From the NCBI RefSeq assembly GCF_018614615.1, contig NZ_JAGGOK010000050.1, forward strand, positions 1 to 64,000: a stretch of DNA of 64,000 bases. Direction: 5' to 3'. The notes under the pieces were generated by a model, which was not told the origin of the DNA, searched no databases, and saw nothing but the letters and a program-made list of their open reading frames with translations. Below, piece after piece: positions 34,900 through 42,912 of the stretch. Source of the DNA: Streptomyces sp. ISL-100 (lineage in GTDB: Bacteria; Actinomycetota; Actinomycetes; Streptomycetales; Streptomycetaceae). Both the position numbers and the translations under genes were made by a program. Numbering within the stretch: position 1 is the first letter of the stretch; every line of letters starts with the position of its first letter.

Positions 34900-35676
34900 C
34901 TACTGCACGTCGACGTAGTCACCGGCGGCGGAGACGGCCGGGGTGGTCGTGGTCCCGGCGAAGCTCCAGCGCCAGTAGCCGTCCGCTGACGCGGTGACGG
35001 TGGTTGTCAGGTCACCGGTGCTGGAGGTGTTCACCGTCTTGACGGTCGTGTACGTGCTGGTGCCCGCCTTGCGGAACTGAAGCTTGACCGGCTGGGCGGT
35101 GTAGCCCGCGTACGCACCGGTGTCCCAGTTGGCCCGCGTGAGCTTGCCGGTCACGGTAAGAGTCTTCCCGGCGCCCACCGGCTCCGGACCCGCGTTGGCG
35201 GTCAGCTTGGAGAGCCGCTGGAGGCGGGTGGTCGTATAGGCGTCCCGGTGGGTCCGGCTGTCGTCCTCGGCCCACACATCGACGCCGACCTTCCACGTCC
35301 CGGCGTCGGCGTTGGTGAGCCACCAGTCCGGTTCGAAGGTGAACGTCTTGGAGCAGGTGGAGGTGGTCGAGCCGGCGGCGACGCAGTCCGCGGAGGTGGT
35401 GTCCTGGTCAGGCGTGATGTAGCTGTCGGGGTTGTTGGGATCGGTGCCGCGCCACAGGTGGAAATCGGCGTCCCAGATGCCCGACGGGTCGGTAGCGGTC
35501 ACCGAAGCGGTGACCGTCGTGTCGGCGGTGCCGACGACTATGTTCTTACCGCCGTTGACGGCGACGCCGGTGATCTGGATGTCGCCGACGGTCTCGTCCG
35601 CGTACGCCGCAGGGACGGTGAACGCGCCCAGTGCGGCGGCAGCGGTGAGTGCAGCGAAGATTGCGCGCTTGCGCAT
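34900..35676 (-). CDS. Secreted beta-sandwich protein
   Basis: 258 aa from the ATG at 35676 (GGGGAG 6 nt upstream). Sec signal peptide (MRKRAIFAALTAAAALGAF ... AYADE, cleavage after about 27). Two Ig-like beta-sandwich domains: residues about 28-150, with a disulphide pair (ADC...TCS), and about 155-258 (GKTLTVTGKLTRANWDTG). Common in Streptomyces exoproteomes, sometimes annotated as calcium-binding; no metal motif is evident here. Monocistronic. Confidence 0.85.
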   Translation of the reverse strand: MRKRAIFAALTAAAALGAFTVPAAYADETVGDIQITGVAVNGGKNIVVGTADTTVTASVTATDPSGIWDADFHLWRGTDPNNPDSYITPDQDTTSADCVAAGSTTSTCSKTFTFEPDWWLTNADAGTWKVGVDVWAEDDSRTHRDAYTTTRLQRLSKLTANAGPEPVGAGKTLTVTGKLTRANWDTGAYAGYTAQPVKLQFRKAGTSTYTTVKTVNTSSTGDLTTTVTASADGYWRWSFAGTTTTPAVSAAGDYVDVQ

Positions 35677-35860
35677 GAATCTCCCCGGAGTATGAAGACG
35701 CACCCGCCGGATGCACGACACGGCGGGCGAATGAGCGCCCAACTGTAAACAGCCGAACGCCTCTCCACAACGCCGGGCGGACGCAGCGACTACTCGGTCG
35801 GCGTGAGATCAGGACGGCGTCGAGATGCGGCCGGGCCGGGCGGCGGCCCTGCTCGTCCTC

Positions 35861-35980
35861 GGTGAGCCGCGCAACCTGTACCGCTCCTTCACTCGCTTCG
35901 GCCAGTCCGCCGACCCTCGCGTTCGGCTGCACGACGCCCGGCACGGCACTGCCACCCTCCCCCTGACCCCAGGTGTCCGG
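35861..35980 (+). pseudogene. Tyrosine integrase fragment
   Basis: The plus-strand frame reads NLYRSFTRFGQSADPRVRLHDARHGTATLPLTPGV, which resembles the region around the catalytic R-x-x-H of phage/ICE tyrosine integrases (LHDLRHxxATL). Upstream and downstream portions are absent. A remnant only. Confidence 0.6.
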
Positions 35981-36010
35981 CTACTGCCGCCCGTCATCGG
36001 GCGGCAGTAG
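35981..36010 (-). terminator. Terminator of the endonuclease gene
   Basis: Perfect 13-bp stem CTACTGCCGCCCG / CGGGCGGCAGTAG with a TCAT loop, 21 bp past the stop of the minus-strand endonuclease I gene. Confidence 0.8.
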
Positions 36011-36031
36011 CCGACGTACCTCGCCAGAGCC

Positions 36032-36880
36032 CTACCAGATCGCCTCGACCCACTCCGGGTGGTCGATGAACGGGTTCCGGTTGTACTGGTAGGTGCTGTA
36101 TATGACCTCGTTGCGGTTGCGCTCGAAGGCGTCCGGCGGGTCGGCGTCGTTCCACTGCTTCAGGACGGAGAGCCGGCCGTGGTACGGGACGCTCCCGTTG
36201 ATGGCGTCGTTGGCCTCCAGGTCGGGCCAGCCGTCGGTGCCCTCGTAGCGCACCGCCATGTAGAGGATCATGCGCGCCACGTCGCCCTTGTGGGCGTCGC
36301 GGGGCTCGAAGGAGTTGGAGTCGGTGTAGCTGCCCGGCGCCCCGCTGACCGCGCTGCCGCCCAGGTCGAAGTCCTTGTTGCCGCGGGTGCTGTTGACCTG
36401 TACGTCGGCGGGGCGCAGGTGGTGGAGGTCAGTGCCGGGGCCGGTGGACGTGCCGAAACTGCCGTGGGACTGCGCCCACACGTGCTCCCGGTTCCAGTCA
36501 CCGACGTCGCCGCCGTTGAGGGACTTGCTGCGGGACGTGCCGCTGTAGAGCAGGATCACGTTGCTGCTGTTGGCGGGGTCCTGGTCGGTCTTCATGAGCG
36601 CGGTCCAGACCGCCGAGTACGAGATCTTGGTCTGGTTGCTGATGATCGTGTTCAGCGCGCCCTTGAGGGCCGAACCGGACTTGCCGATCGCGTCCGCGTA
36701 GTACGTGTCGTCGTACGCGGTGACGGTGGTGGCGCCGGCGGTGGTGGTCGTATCCGTGGCGGTGCTCGTGGCGGTGTCCGCCGCGGCGGCCGGCACGGTG
36801 ACGGCGGCGAGGAGCGCGGCGGTCGCCAGAGCGGGTAGCTTCCAGCGGCGCGGGGAGCGGCTGCGGGGGGACGAAGGCAT
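36032..36880 (-). CDS. Secreted endonuclease I family nuclease
   Basis: 282 aa with a Sec signal peptide (cleavage after AAAAD, about 34). Endonuclease I (bacterial periplasmic/extracellular DNase) motifs: WNREHVWAQSHG, carrying the catalytic His, and GTDLHHLRPADVQVNSTRGN, with metal ligands. It degrades extracellular nucleic acid. It sits between two integrase fragments; GC content does not distinguish it from neighbours, so it may be resident or cargo. The 277 bp upstream (36881-37157) show no gene. Confidence 0.92.
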   Translation of the reverse strand: MPSSPRSRSPRRWKLPALATAALLAAVTVPAAAADTATSTATDTTTTAGATTVTAYDDTYYADAIGKSGSALKGALNTIISNQTKISYSAVWTALMKTDQDPANSSNVILLYSGTSRSKSLNGGDVGDWNREHVWAQSHGSFGTSTGPGTDLHHLRPADVQVNSTRGNKDFDLGGSAVSGAPGSYTDSNSFEPRDAHKGDVARMILYMAVRYEGTDGWPDLEANDAINGSVPYHGRLSVLKQWNDADPPDAFERNRNEVIYSTYQYNRNPFIDHPEWVEAIW

Positions 36881-37157
36881 GGGGGAGTCCTTTCCCGGGG
36901 TGGGGACACGGGGGAACGGGCTTGCGATCTACGCGGGTTGACACTTGCGGCAAGGGGGGAATGGCAGGGCCTGGGGTGCTGGAGTGTGAACAGGGTGGGT
37001 CGATCTTGTGTCTTTGTCATGGACGTGTCGATCCGGGTGGTCCCGGCCAGAGACCGGACCTCCCCCGGTATTCGTTGCGGCGGGATGAAATCCCACGCCA
37101 CGCGCGTTGGTGCCCTTCCGGTAGAGCAGGACGAACGGGAGGCGCCTCGCGTCAGAG

Positions 37158-37620
37158 GTGGGGCAGACAGAGCGAAAGCAGACAGACTCGGAAGAGACCG
37201 AGTCGGAGCAGACCGAGCCGCAGGGCTGGGCCCGCAGGCTGGCCGACTACGCGTGGCGGTACAGGGCGAACGTGGTGCTCGGCGCGGGCCCGGTGGAGCC
37301 GAACTGGAATGCGGTGGCGTGGGTTGAAAAGAGCGAGTCCTTCGCTGCTGGTGTCACGGCCGAGCTGCACTTTCACGACCTGCGGCACGCGGGCAACACC
37401 TTGGCCTCCACGGCTGGCGCCGGCACGCGAGAGCTCGCCGGTACGCGAGAGCTGATGACGCGGATGGGACACAGCAGCTTCCACGCAGCGCTGATATACC
37501 AGCACATGACCAGCGGCCGTGACCGAGCCATCGCCGACCGGCTCGGTGCCATGATCCGGGAGGGCGGGGGAGAGGGGCCCGCCTGGAGGATGTGGCATCC
37601 GCGTGGCATTAGTGGCACGC
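37158..37620 (+). pseudogene. Tyrosine integrase C-terminal remnant with internal duplication
   Basis: From about 37355 the frame reads as an integrase C-terminus: FHDLRHAGNTLAS, LMTRMGHSS, AALIYQHMT and DRAIADRL, covering the catalytic R-x-x-R/H and Tyr motifs. Residues GTRELAGTREL come from an 18-bp tandem duplication (37424-37459 approximately) not expected in an active enzyme. The first about 65 residues of the open frame are unrelated to integrases, and the N-terminal domain and first catalytic Arg are missing. It lies just beyond the 3' end of tRNA-Arg, the usual place for an integrase using a tRNA as attachment site. Confidence 0.75.
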
Positions 37621-37645
37621 GTGTGGCACGGCCTCGAACACGACG

Positions 37646-37686
37646 AAGGGCCAGCCTGGGAGGAAACCCCTCCTGGACTGGCCCTT
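37646..37686. terminator. Long hairpin next to tRNA-Arg
   Basis: Arms AAGGGCCAG/CTGGCCCTT enclose an inner GGGAGG/CCTCC-type stem. T-rich on the plus-strand side (CCCTTTGTTCT). It can terminate the integrase remnant on the plus strand and the tRNA transcript on the minus strand. Confidence 0.7.
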
Positions 37687-37693
37687 TGTTCTG

Positions 37694-37766
37694 TGCCCCC
37701 GGCAGGATTCGAACCTGCGACACCCGCTTTAGGAGAGCGGTGCTCTATCCCCTGAGCTACGGAGGC
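37694..37766 (-). tRNA. tRNA-Arg (anticodon CCT)
   Basis: 73-nt cloverleaf on the minus strand: acceptor GCCTCCG/CGGGGGC (one G-T pair), D stem GCTC/GAGC, anticodon stem CCGCT/AGCGG with loop CTCCTAA (anticodon CCT), T arm GCAGG-TTCGAAT-CCTGC, discriminator A. CCA is not encoded. A frequent integration site in Streptomyces; integrase remnants lie beside its 3' end. Confidence 0.95.
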
Positions 37767-37961
37767 GGGGCTTGCGGGCGAACCTGCTGAAAACCCCGGT
37801 GTGGGATTGTCGGCCGGTGCGGCAAACCTCCTGGTCAGCCGACGTGCAGACGCCGCTGGGGTGGAGTCCTCACGGACGCTTTCCCGAGCGGGCGACCTGG
37901 TAGCCCACTGACCGCTGACAGCCTAGCGGATCTCGCTGGGCGGGTGCGCCTCCATATGGGA

Positions 37962-38411
37962 TCAGGCCTCACCGACGTACTTGCGGCCGAAGCTCTTCGC
38001 CACGGCGAGGCCGCGATCGACGTAGAACCGCTTGCTCACGGCCACGTCCGTGGCTCCCAGCAGGAGCACGATCTCGTCGATCTGCCGGGTGGCCGGGCCG
38101 GTGTCCTTCCTCGCCGACGTGGCGACCTTCCAGATCGTTCCGTCCGGGGCCTGTACGACGCCGCCGTAGCCCCAGAACGACTTCGCGGCAGGCTTCAGCG
38201 GCGTGGCACCGGCGTCGAGGGCGGCGCCGCTGAAGCCGTTGACGGTGGCCGGCTGGGAGACAGTGAGCGACAGCGTGAACCCACGGAAGCCGGTCGTCGG
38301 CGCCTCCGACGCCTGCAGACGCACCTGAGGGCCCAGACCGAAAGCGGTGTAGAAGCGGTTGGCAGCCGTGGGATCGGCTACCTCGAGGGTGACGGATGCG
38401 AAGGAGGTCAT
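37962..38411 (-). pseudogene. VOC family protein, 3'-truncated
   Basis: 149 aa from the ATG at 38411: a complete first VOC unit (TSFASVTLEVADPTAANRFY ... GYGGVVQAPDGTIWKVATSA), then the start of a second unit (EIVLLLGATDVAVSKRFYVDRGLAVAKSFGRKYV) that stops abruptly at GEA. Relatives known to me continue about 100 residues. The break is near 37970, about 200 bp from the 5' end of tRNA-Arg. It follows the AraC-type remnant by 5 bp, as in a common AraC-VOC operon. Confidence 0.65.
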
Positions 38412-38416
38412 GTCCG

Positions 38417-38720
38417 TCACGCTAGTTGCCGCTCGGCCGTCGGTGCTTCTCGATTCCTGACCGGTCTGGCGACTCGCCCCGCCGCAGCGCCCGCCGTGTG
38501 GCGCCGGTAGGTGGTGGGCGGCATGCCGGCCAGCTCGGTGAAGCGGGTGCTGAAGGTGCCCGGCGATGAGCAGCCGACCGCCAAGCAGACCTCGGTGACG
38601 CTGAGCTCGCCGCGACACAGCAGCGCCGTCGCGCGCTCGATGCGACGCCTCATCAGGTAGGCGTACGGCGACTTGCCGTGGGCGAGCCGGAACTGCCGGC
38701 TGAGGTGCCCGGCCGACATG
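38417..38720 (-). pseudogene. AraC-type regulator, 5'-truncated
   Basis: The frame encodes the AraC/XylS DNA-binding region: MSAGHLSRQFRLAHGKSPYAYL, RRIERATALLCRGELSVTEVCLAVGCSSPGTFSTRFTELAGMPPTTYRR. Both helix-turn-helix motifs are nearly complete, but the leading segment (LxxLAxxAHxSxxHxxR) before MSAGHL is missing. The open frame upstream (to 38836) is unrelated. It could still be made from the ATG at 38720, but it lacks the first helix, so I treat it as decayed. Confidence 0.6.
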
Positions 38721-38853
38721 TCCCAGGGCTTGGGGCGGCATCGGTTCTGCCGATGTGGGGGTTCGGGAGGTTTCATCAGGGCGGTGTTGTGGCGGGGGGC
38801 CGTGCGGCTCAGGGTGGGCGGTGTAACCCCGAGCAAAGTCGTGGAGGTGGGTC

Positions 38854-39063
38854 GTGGTCCAGGACGACCAAGAGGGCCGTTTCGCCGTTGTGATCAACGA
38901 TGAGGAGCAGTACTCGATTTGGCCGGAGGGGCGCGGCCTGCCGGACGGGTGGCGCGGTGCGGGCTTCAGTGGGTCCCGGGAGGAGTGCCTGGCGCATGTG
39001 GAGGTCGTCTGGACCGACCAGCGGCCGCTGAGCGTGCGCCGGGTCGCTGGTCAGTCGGTGTAA
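38854..39063 (+). CDS. MbtH family protein
   Basis: 69 aa, GTG start with GGAGG 6 nt upstream. The MbtH signature is present: N-D-E-E-Q-Y-S-I-W-P, L-P-D-G-W, C-L-x-H-V-E-x-V-W-T-D-Q-R-P. MbtH proteins bind NRPS adenylation domains and support their folding and activity. It opens the biosynthetic region and probably serves the A domains encoded from 46 kb onwards. Separate transcript from the main operon; the next gene is convergent. Confidence 0.95.
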   Translation: MVQDDQEGRFAVVINDEEQYSIWPEGRGLPDGWRGAGFSGSREECLAHVEVVWTDQRPLSVRRVAGQSV

Positions 39064-39072
39064 GTGGGGCTG

Positions 39073-40080
39073 TTACAGGTCGTGGGGGAGCCAGCCTCGC
39101 TGGACCGCTCTTACGCCCGCTTCGAATCTGCTGCGGGCGCCCAGGCGGTCCATGAGGGCCGTCGCGATGCGGCGGGCCGTGCGGTGCGAGACGCCGAGGC
39201 GCTTGGCTATGCCCTCGTCCGTGTGGCCCTCGGCGAGCAGCCGCAGGGCCGCCGCCTCCTGCCGGTCGAGTTCGCCGGCGTCGCGGCGGGGCTTGTCGCC
39301 CAGTGGGCGAGAAGCCTCCCAGACGGTCTCGAAGAGGGTGCAGAGTGCGGTGAGCGTTCCCTTTCCTGTGATGACCACCGCGCCTTCGCTGCTGTCCTCG
39401 CTGTTGAGGGGGATGACTGCCGTCTCCCGGTCCAGGAGGGTCATCCTGAGCGGGAGCTCGCCCGCCGTGCGGACCTGGCCGCCCATCGTGGTGAGCCAGT
39501 TCGCGTGGGCCACGCTCGCCGCGCAGTTGCGGACGCTCTCCAGGTAGATCGTCCGCATCTTCACCCCGCGCCCGAGCAGTTTTTTGTTCAGTGGGCGTGC
39601 GGACGCCATGTTCTCCTCGGTCTGCGCGCCGCCCGGGGCGAAGGCCATCACCTCCCGCTGCACGCTGTCCGTGAGTACTGCCAGCCTGGCCCGGATCTGC
39701 GCCACGTCGGCCAGGTGCTCCATGCTGACCTGGCCCCTGGCCGGCCTGCGGTCGGCGTACTGGTCGGCGTACTCGGAGATCAGTTGGGAGGCTGCCGTCC
39801 GTGCTGCCGCCATGCGCTGCCGGTGCAGGGCGAACTCCGCCTGTCTTCGGGCCAGCAGGTAATCGAGGCCGAGCTCCGGGTTGACGGCCCGGGGTGGCTG
39901 GGTGGGGGCGGCGGAAGGCTGGATCAAGGACAGTTTGGACAGTTTGTCCCAGGCGGCTCGTACGGCGTCCTCGGCGAGGTTCAAGTGTCGCGCGAGTGCG
40001 GTGACGTCGTCCTGAGGCCGTTCCAGCATGGCCCGGTACACGGCTTCGGTCGGCGTATCCAGTCCCAGTAATTCAAGCAT
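39073..40080 (-). CDS. TrmB/LuxR-type transcriptional regulator
   Basis: 335 aa. N-terminal winged helix of TrmB type (TEAVYRAMLERPQDDVTALARHLNLAEDAVRAAWDKL), central ligand-binding-like domain, and a C-terminal LuxR helix-turn-helix (about 270-330: LRLLAEGHTDEGIAKRLGVSHRTARRIATALMDRLGA). A Streptomyces-type pathway regulator with no receiver domain. Divergent from a tiny exported peptide gene, with a perfect 20-bp palindrome between them that is a candidate binding site. Probably controls the adjacent NRPS/PKS cluster. Confidence 0.9.
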   Translation of the reverse strand: MLELLGLDTPTEAVYRAMLERPQDDVTALARHLNLAEDAVRAAWDKLSKLSLIQPSAAPTQPPRAVNPELGLDYLLARRQAEFALHRQRMAAARTAASQLISEYADQYADRRPARGQVSMEHLADVAQIRARLAVLTDSVQREVMAFAPGGAQTEENMASARPLNKKLLGRGVKMRTIYLESVRNCAASVAHANWLTTMGGQVRTAGELPLRMTLLDRETAVIPLNSEDSSEGAVVITGKGTLTALCTLFETVWEASRPLGDKPRRDAGELDRQEAAALRLLAEGHTDEGIAKRLGVSHRTARRIATALMDRLGARSRFEAGVRAVQRGWLPHDL

Positions 40081-40171
40081 CGCTCAGTTCCCCGTTCCGG
40101 CGGTGTTGCTCCATCGTCTTGCGTACGGCGCAGGGGCGGCCCGCCAGGGCCGGTCAGTGACACGGTGGCCA

Positions 40172-40191
40172 CTTTGGGTCATGACCCAAAG
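40172..40191. promoter_or_regulatory. Perfect 20-bp palindrome CTTTGGGTCATGACCCAAAG
   Basis: Lies in the 252-bp divergent region between the LuxR-type regulator and the exported peptide, 92 bp from the regulator start. Outside one mismatched pair the arms continue for three more bases (GCC/GGC). Likely a dimeric regulator's operator. Confidence 0.75.
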
Positions 40192-40332
40192 CGGCCCGCC
40201 GTTTTCCTTCCCCCAAGGTTCACCTGCGGTGATGCTACTTCCGAGGCGGACGAATCCGCCAGGAATCGGTCCACGGCCGGTTCGCCAGACGAAGTTTTCC
40301 TCTTGGATTTACGTCCCGAAAGGACGCCGGTC

Positions 40333-40518
40333 ATGTTCCGTGCCCGTATCGCCAAGGCTGCCGCTGTCACCGCGCTCGCCGCCGCGGCGCTCCTCGCACC
40401 CGCCGTCGTTGCCCTCACCCCCGGCGACACGGCCACCGCCACCACCGTGTCGGCAGCCACGGAGGGGGCGGGGACGATGTCCGCCGAGGGGCCGCAGCCG
40501 GACATGGGCTGGCAGTGA
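40333..40518 (+). CDS. Small exported peptide ending in DMGWQ
   Basis: 61 aa. Sec signal (MFRARIAKAAAVTALAAAALLAPAVVAL, cut about residue 30) leaving a short Thr/Ala/Ser-rich peptide whose end is EGPQPDMGWQ. Divergent from the LuxR-type regulator and 16 bp upstream of the LysR gene on the same strand. Similar short exported peptides with a conserved DxGW end occur beside such regulators in other Streptomyces, as far as I recall. A signalling role is a guess. Confidence 0.65.
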   Translation: MFRARIAKAAAVTALAAAALLAPAVVALTPGDTATATTVSAATEGAGTMSAEGPQPDMGWQ

Positions 40519-40534
40519 ACGGTCGGGAGCCGGC

Positions 40535-41440
40535 GTGGACCTGAGACAGCTGACCACCTTCCACCGAGTCGCGACGCTGCTGAGTTTCACCCGGGCCGCG
40601 TCCGAGCTGAAGTACGCGCAGTCCAGCGTTACCGCCCAGGTCAAGGGACTGGAAGTCGCATTGGGCGTGGAGCTCTTCGAAAGGCTGAGGGGGCGTATCC
40701 GCCTGACCGCCGCCGGGGAGCGGCTCGTACCGTACGCGGAGCAGATCCTGTCGCTGGTCGACGAGGCCCGGGACAAGACGACCGGCTGGGCGGAGCCTTC
40801 GGGTGTGCTCACGATCGGTACGACGGAGAGCCTCACGTCCTACCGCATGCCGCCGGTGCTTGAGTTCTTCCACCACCGTTACCCCCTGCTCCAGCTCGCG
40901 CTGCGGCCCAGCCAGTGCGCCCAGACGTGCGAGGCGCTGCGGCAGGGCGAGTTCGACATGGGGTTCCTCATGGAGGCGGAGACGGAGCACGCCGGGGTAC
41001 GGACCGAGGTGCTGGGGCGGGAGCCGCTGGTCGCGGTCGCCGCGCCCGGTCATCCCCTCGCGTCGGTGCGCCATGTGACGACCGACGAGCTGCGCGGGGC
41101 ACGCGTTCTGGCGCCCGAGGCGGGGTGCGCGTATCGGGGGCTGCTGGAGGCCGAGCTCAATGCCGGCGCCGGCCGGCCCGTACAACTGCTGGAGTTCGGC
41201 AACATCGAGTCGGTCAAGCGCGGGCTCGCGGCCGGTCTCGGGGTCAGCGTGCTGCCCACGATGGCGGTGTCCGACGCGGTCGCCGCCGGGACGCTGACGG
41301 TCTTGGACTGGGAGCCGCCGTTCGAGGTGTTCACGCAGATCGCGTGGCGCCGGGGCCGGCAGCTCACCCGGGAGATGCGGGTGTTCATCGACCGTACGGT
41401 TCAGTTCATGGCGCAGGATCAGTTGCAACTGGTGGGCTGA
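40535..41440 (+). CDS. LysR family transcriptional regulator
   Basis: About 301 aa from the GTG at 40535. N-terminal winged helix (VDLRQLTTFHRVATLLSFTRAASELKYAQSSVTAQVKGLE) and a LysR substrate-binding domain (GVLTIGTTESLTSYRMPPVL, GFLMEAE, LVAVAAPGHPLAS). Follows the small exported peptide by 16 bp and may be co-transcribed. Candidate activator or repressor of the cluster; effector unknown. Ends at a bidirectional hairpin. Confidence 0.92.
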   Translation: MDLRQLTTFHRVATLLSFTRAASELKYAQSSVTAQVKGLEVALGVELFERLRGRIRLTAAGERLVPYAEQILSLVDEARDKTTGWAEPSGVLTIGTTESLTSYRMPPVLEFFHHRYPLLQLALRPSQCAQTCEALRQGEFDMGFLMEAETEHAGVRTEVLGREPLVAVAAPGHPLASVRHVTTDELRGARVLAPEAGCAYRGLLEAELNAGAGRPVQLLEFGNIESVKRGLAAGLGVSVLPTMAVSDAVAAGTLTVLDWEPPFEVFTQIAWRRGRQLTREMRVFIDRTVQFMAQDQLQLVG

Positions 41441-41458
41441 GGCCCTCCGCCCCCAGGT

Positions 41459-41493
41459 CACCGGTACGTCGTCGTGAAGTCGACGTACCGGTG
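41459..41493. terminator. Bidirectional terminator
   Basis: Perfect 13-bp arms CACCGGTACGTCG / CGACGTACCGGTG with a 9-nt loop, followed by GCTTTGT on the plus strand. Lies between the convergent LysR and dehydrogenase genes. Confidence 0.85.
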
Positions 41494-41523
41494 GCTTTGT
41501 GGTGTTCGGGGGCGGCCGGTCCC

Positions 41524-42567
41524 TCACACGTGCCCCTTGGCCACCAATTCCTCCATGATCTGGAGGGCGTTGAGCGCGGCGCCCACCCGGAGGTTGTCGG
41601 TGACCAGCCACAGCAGGAAGCTGTTCGGGTTGGAGGGGGAGATTCGTATCCGTCCCACGTGGATGTGGTTCGGGTTGCCCAGGGTGGCGGGAGTCAGGAC
41701 ATCCCCGTGCATGCCGTCGTCATGGACGGTTACGTCGGCCGGCGCGCCCAGCAGTGCCTTCAGTTCTGTACGGTCCACCGGTGACAGGCACTCGACCCAC
41801 ACCGCCGCTGAATGGCCGTTGACCACCGGGACCCGGACACAGGTCGCCGTCACGTCGAGGTCGGGCAGTCCGAGGATCTTGCGTGACTCCTGGAGCAGCT
41901 TCTGCTCCTGGAGCGTGAAGCCGCTGGCCAGCACCTGGCCGATCTGCGGTACGACGTTGAACGCCAGCGCGGGCGTGAACTCCTTGGCCGGCATCTCCGC
42001 CTGCGGGTCCTGCAGCGCGAGCCTGGACGCCTCCTGGAGCTCCTCGATGCCGGAGTGGCCGCTGCCGGACGCGGCCTGGTACGTACTCACGACGATCTGG
42101 CGCACTCCCCAGCGGCGCTCCACGTCGCGGACGACGCGGACCAGCGGGATCGTGACGGAGTTGGGGTTGGCGATCACGCCGGCCGCCGGGCGGCGGTCCA
42201 GCTCCGAGGCGTTGACCTGCGGGACCACCAGCGGGATGTCGGCGTTCATCCGGAAGGCGAAGGTGTTGTCGATCACCAGGGTGCCGTGGGCCACCGCGAT
42301 CGGCACCCAGGCGCGGCTGACGGCGTGACCTGCGGAGAAGAAGACGACATCGGCGTCGCCGAAGTGGAAGCCGGTCAGGTCTGTCACGCGGTAGTCGCGG
42401 TCTCCGACCCGGATTTCGAGGCCGGCCGAGCGGGCGGAGGCCACGAGGTGCAGTTCCCGGTAGCGCAGTCCCCGGTCCTCGATCAGTTCGAGGAGGGTGC
42501 CACCGACCGCGCCGGTCGCGCCGACGATGGCGATGCGCGGGGCGAGCGGGTCGTCGACCAGGGGCAT
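41524..42567 (-). CDS. Aspartate-semialdehyde dehydrogenase-like protein lacking the catalytic Cys
   Basis: 347 aa, full length for the family. NADP motif IVGATGAVGG and the substrate/active-site His region RVPVVNGHSAAVWVE are intact. The normal active-site NPNC(S/T)T is NPNSVT: the codon at 42157-42159 is TCC (Ser), so the nucleophilic Cys is gone. Genuine Asd makes L-aspartate semialdehyde for lysine, threonine and methionine. This copy lies divergently next to the NRPS/PKS operon. It may have a changed reaction, a weak Ser-dependent activity or a non-catalytic role, or the primary genome copy may do the work. Confidence 0.88.
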   Translation of the reverse strand: MPLVDDPLAPRIAIVGATGAVGGTLLELIEDRGLRYRELHLVASARSAGLEIRVGDRDYRVTDLTGFHFGDADVVFFSAGHAVSRAWVPIAVAHGTLVIDNTFAFRMNADIPLVVPQVNASELDRRPAAGVIANPNSVTIPLVRVVRDVERRWGVRQIVVSTYQAASGSGHSGIEELQEASRLALQDPQAEMPAKEFTPALAFNVVPQIGQVLASGFTLQEQKLLQESRKILGLPDLDVTATCVRVPVVNGHSAAVWVECLSPVDRTELKALLGAPADVTVHDDGMHGDVLTPATLGNPNHIHVGRIRISPSNPNSFLLWLVTDNLRVGAALNALQIMEELVAKGHV

Positions 42568-42599
42568 GGATATCGCCGATCGAGTAGAGCCGGGGCGTG

Positions 42600-42640
42600 G
42601 TCGTCGGTCGTCGGTCGTCGACCGGAAGTAACCGGAAGTA
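42600..42640. repeat. Tandem direct repeats in the divergent promoter region
   Basis: Three perfect heptamers GTCGTCG (42600-42620) are followed directly by two perfect decamers ACCGGAAGTA (42621-42640). They lie in the 345-bp gap between the dehydrogenase (minus) and the FMN reductase that opens the main biosynthetic operon. Direct repeats of this size are typical activator sites (for example SARP-type). No gene is seen in the rest of the gap. Confidence 0.8.
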
Positions 42641-42912
42641 GTAGTTGAAAGCAGGGAAAGATTATCGCCGTACCCCTTCTGACCAGCAATCAGAACGTAC
42701 GCGGATCACCGATGGCTCCCATCGGCGGCGCCGATCGGCCGGCTGGCCCCTGGCCCCTTCTCGACCCCCTTCGCCCCCGTCGGCCCGCCCCCGATCGGAA
42801 TCCCCGAAGCGGACGATCGGATCTGCCCGTCGGGATGACGTTGACCCCGAAGTTTCGCTTGGCCAAGGGTTGGGGCCGAACGGTCCTGGGCGACCGGGAG
42901 TTCGGCAATCGA

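Noticed and set aside
38721..38836. Longer start for the AraC-type protein
   Set aside because: The extra residues do not resemble the AraC N-terminal helix and have many Pro/Arg. No ribosome site.
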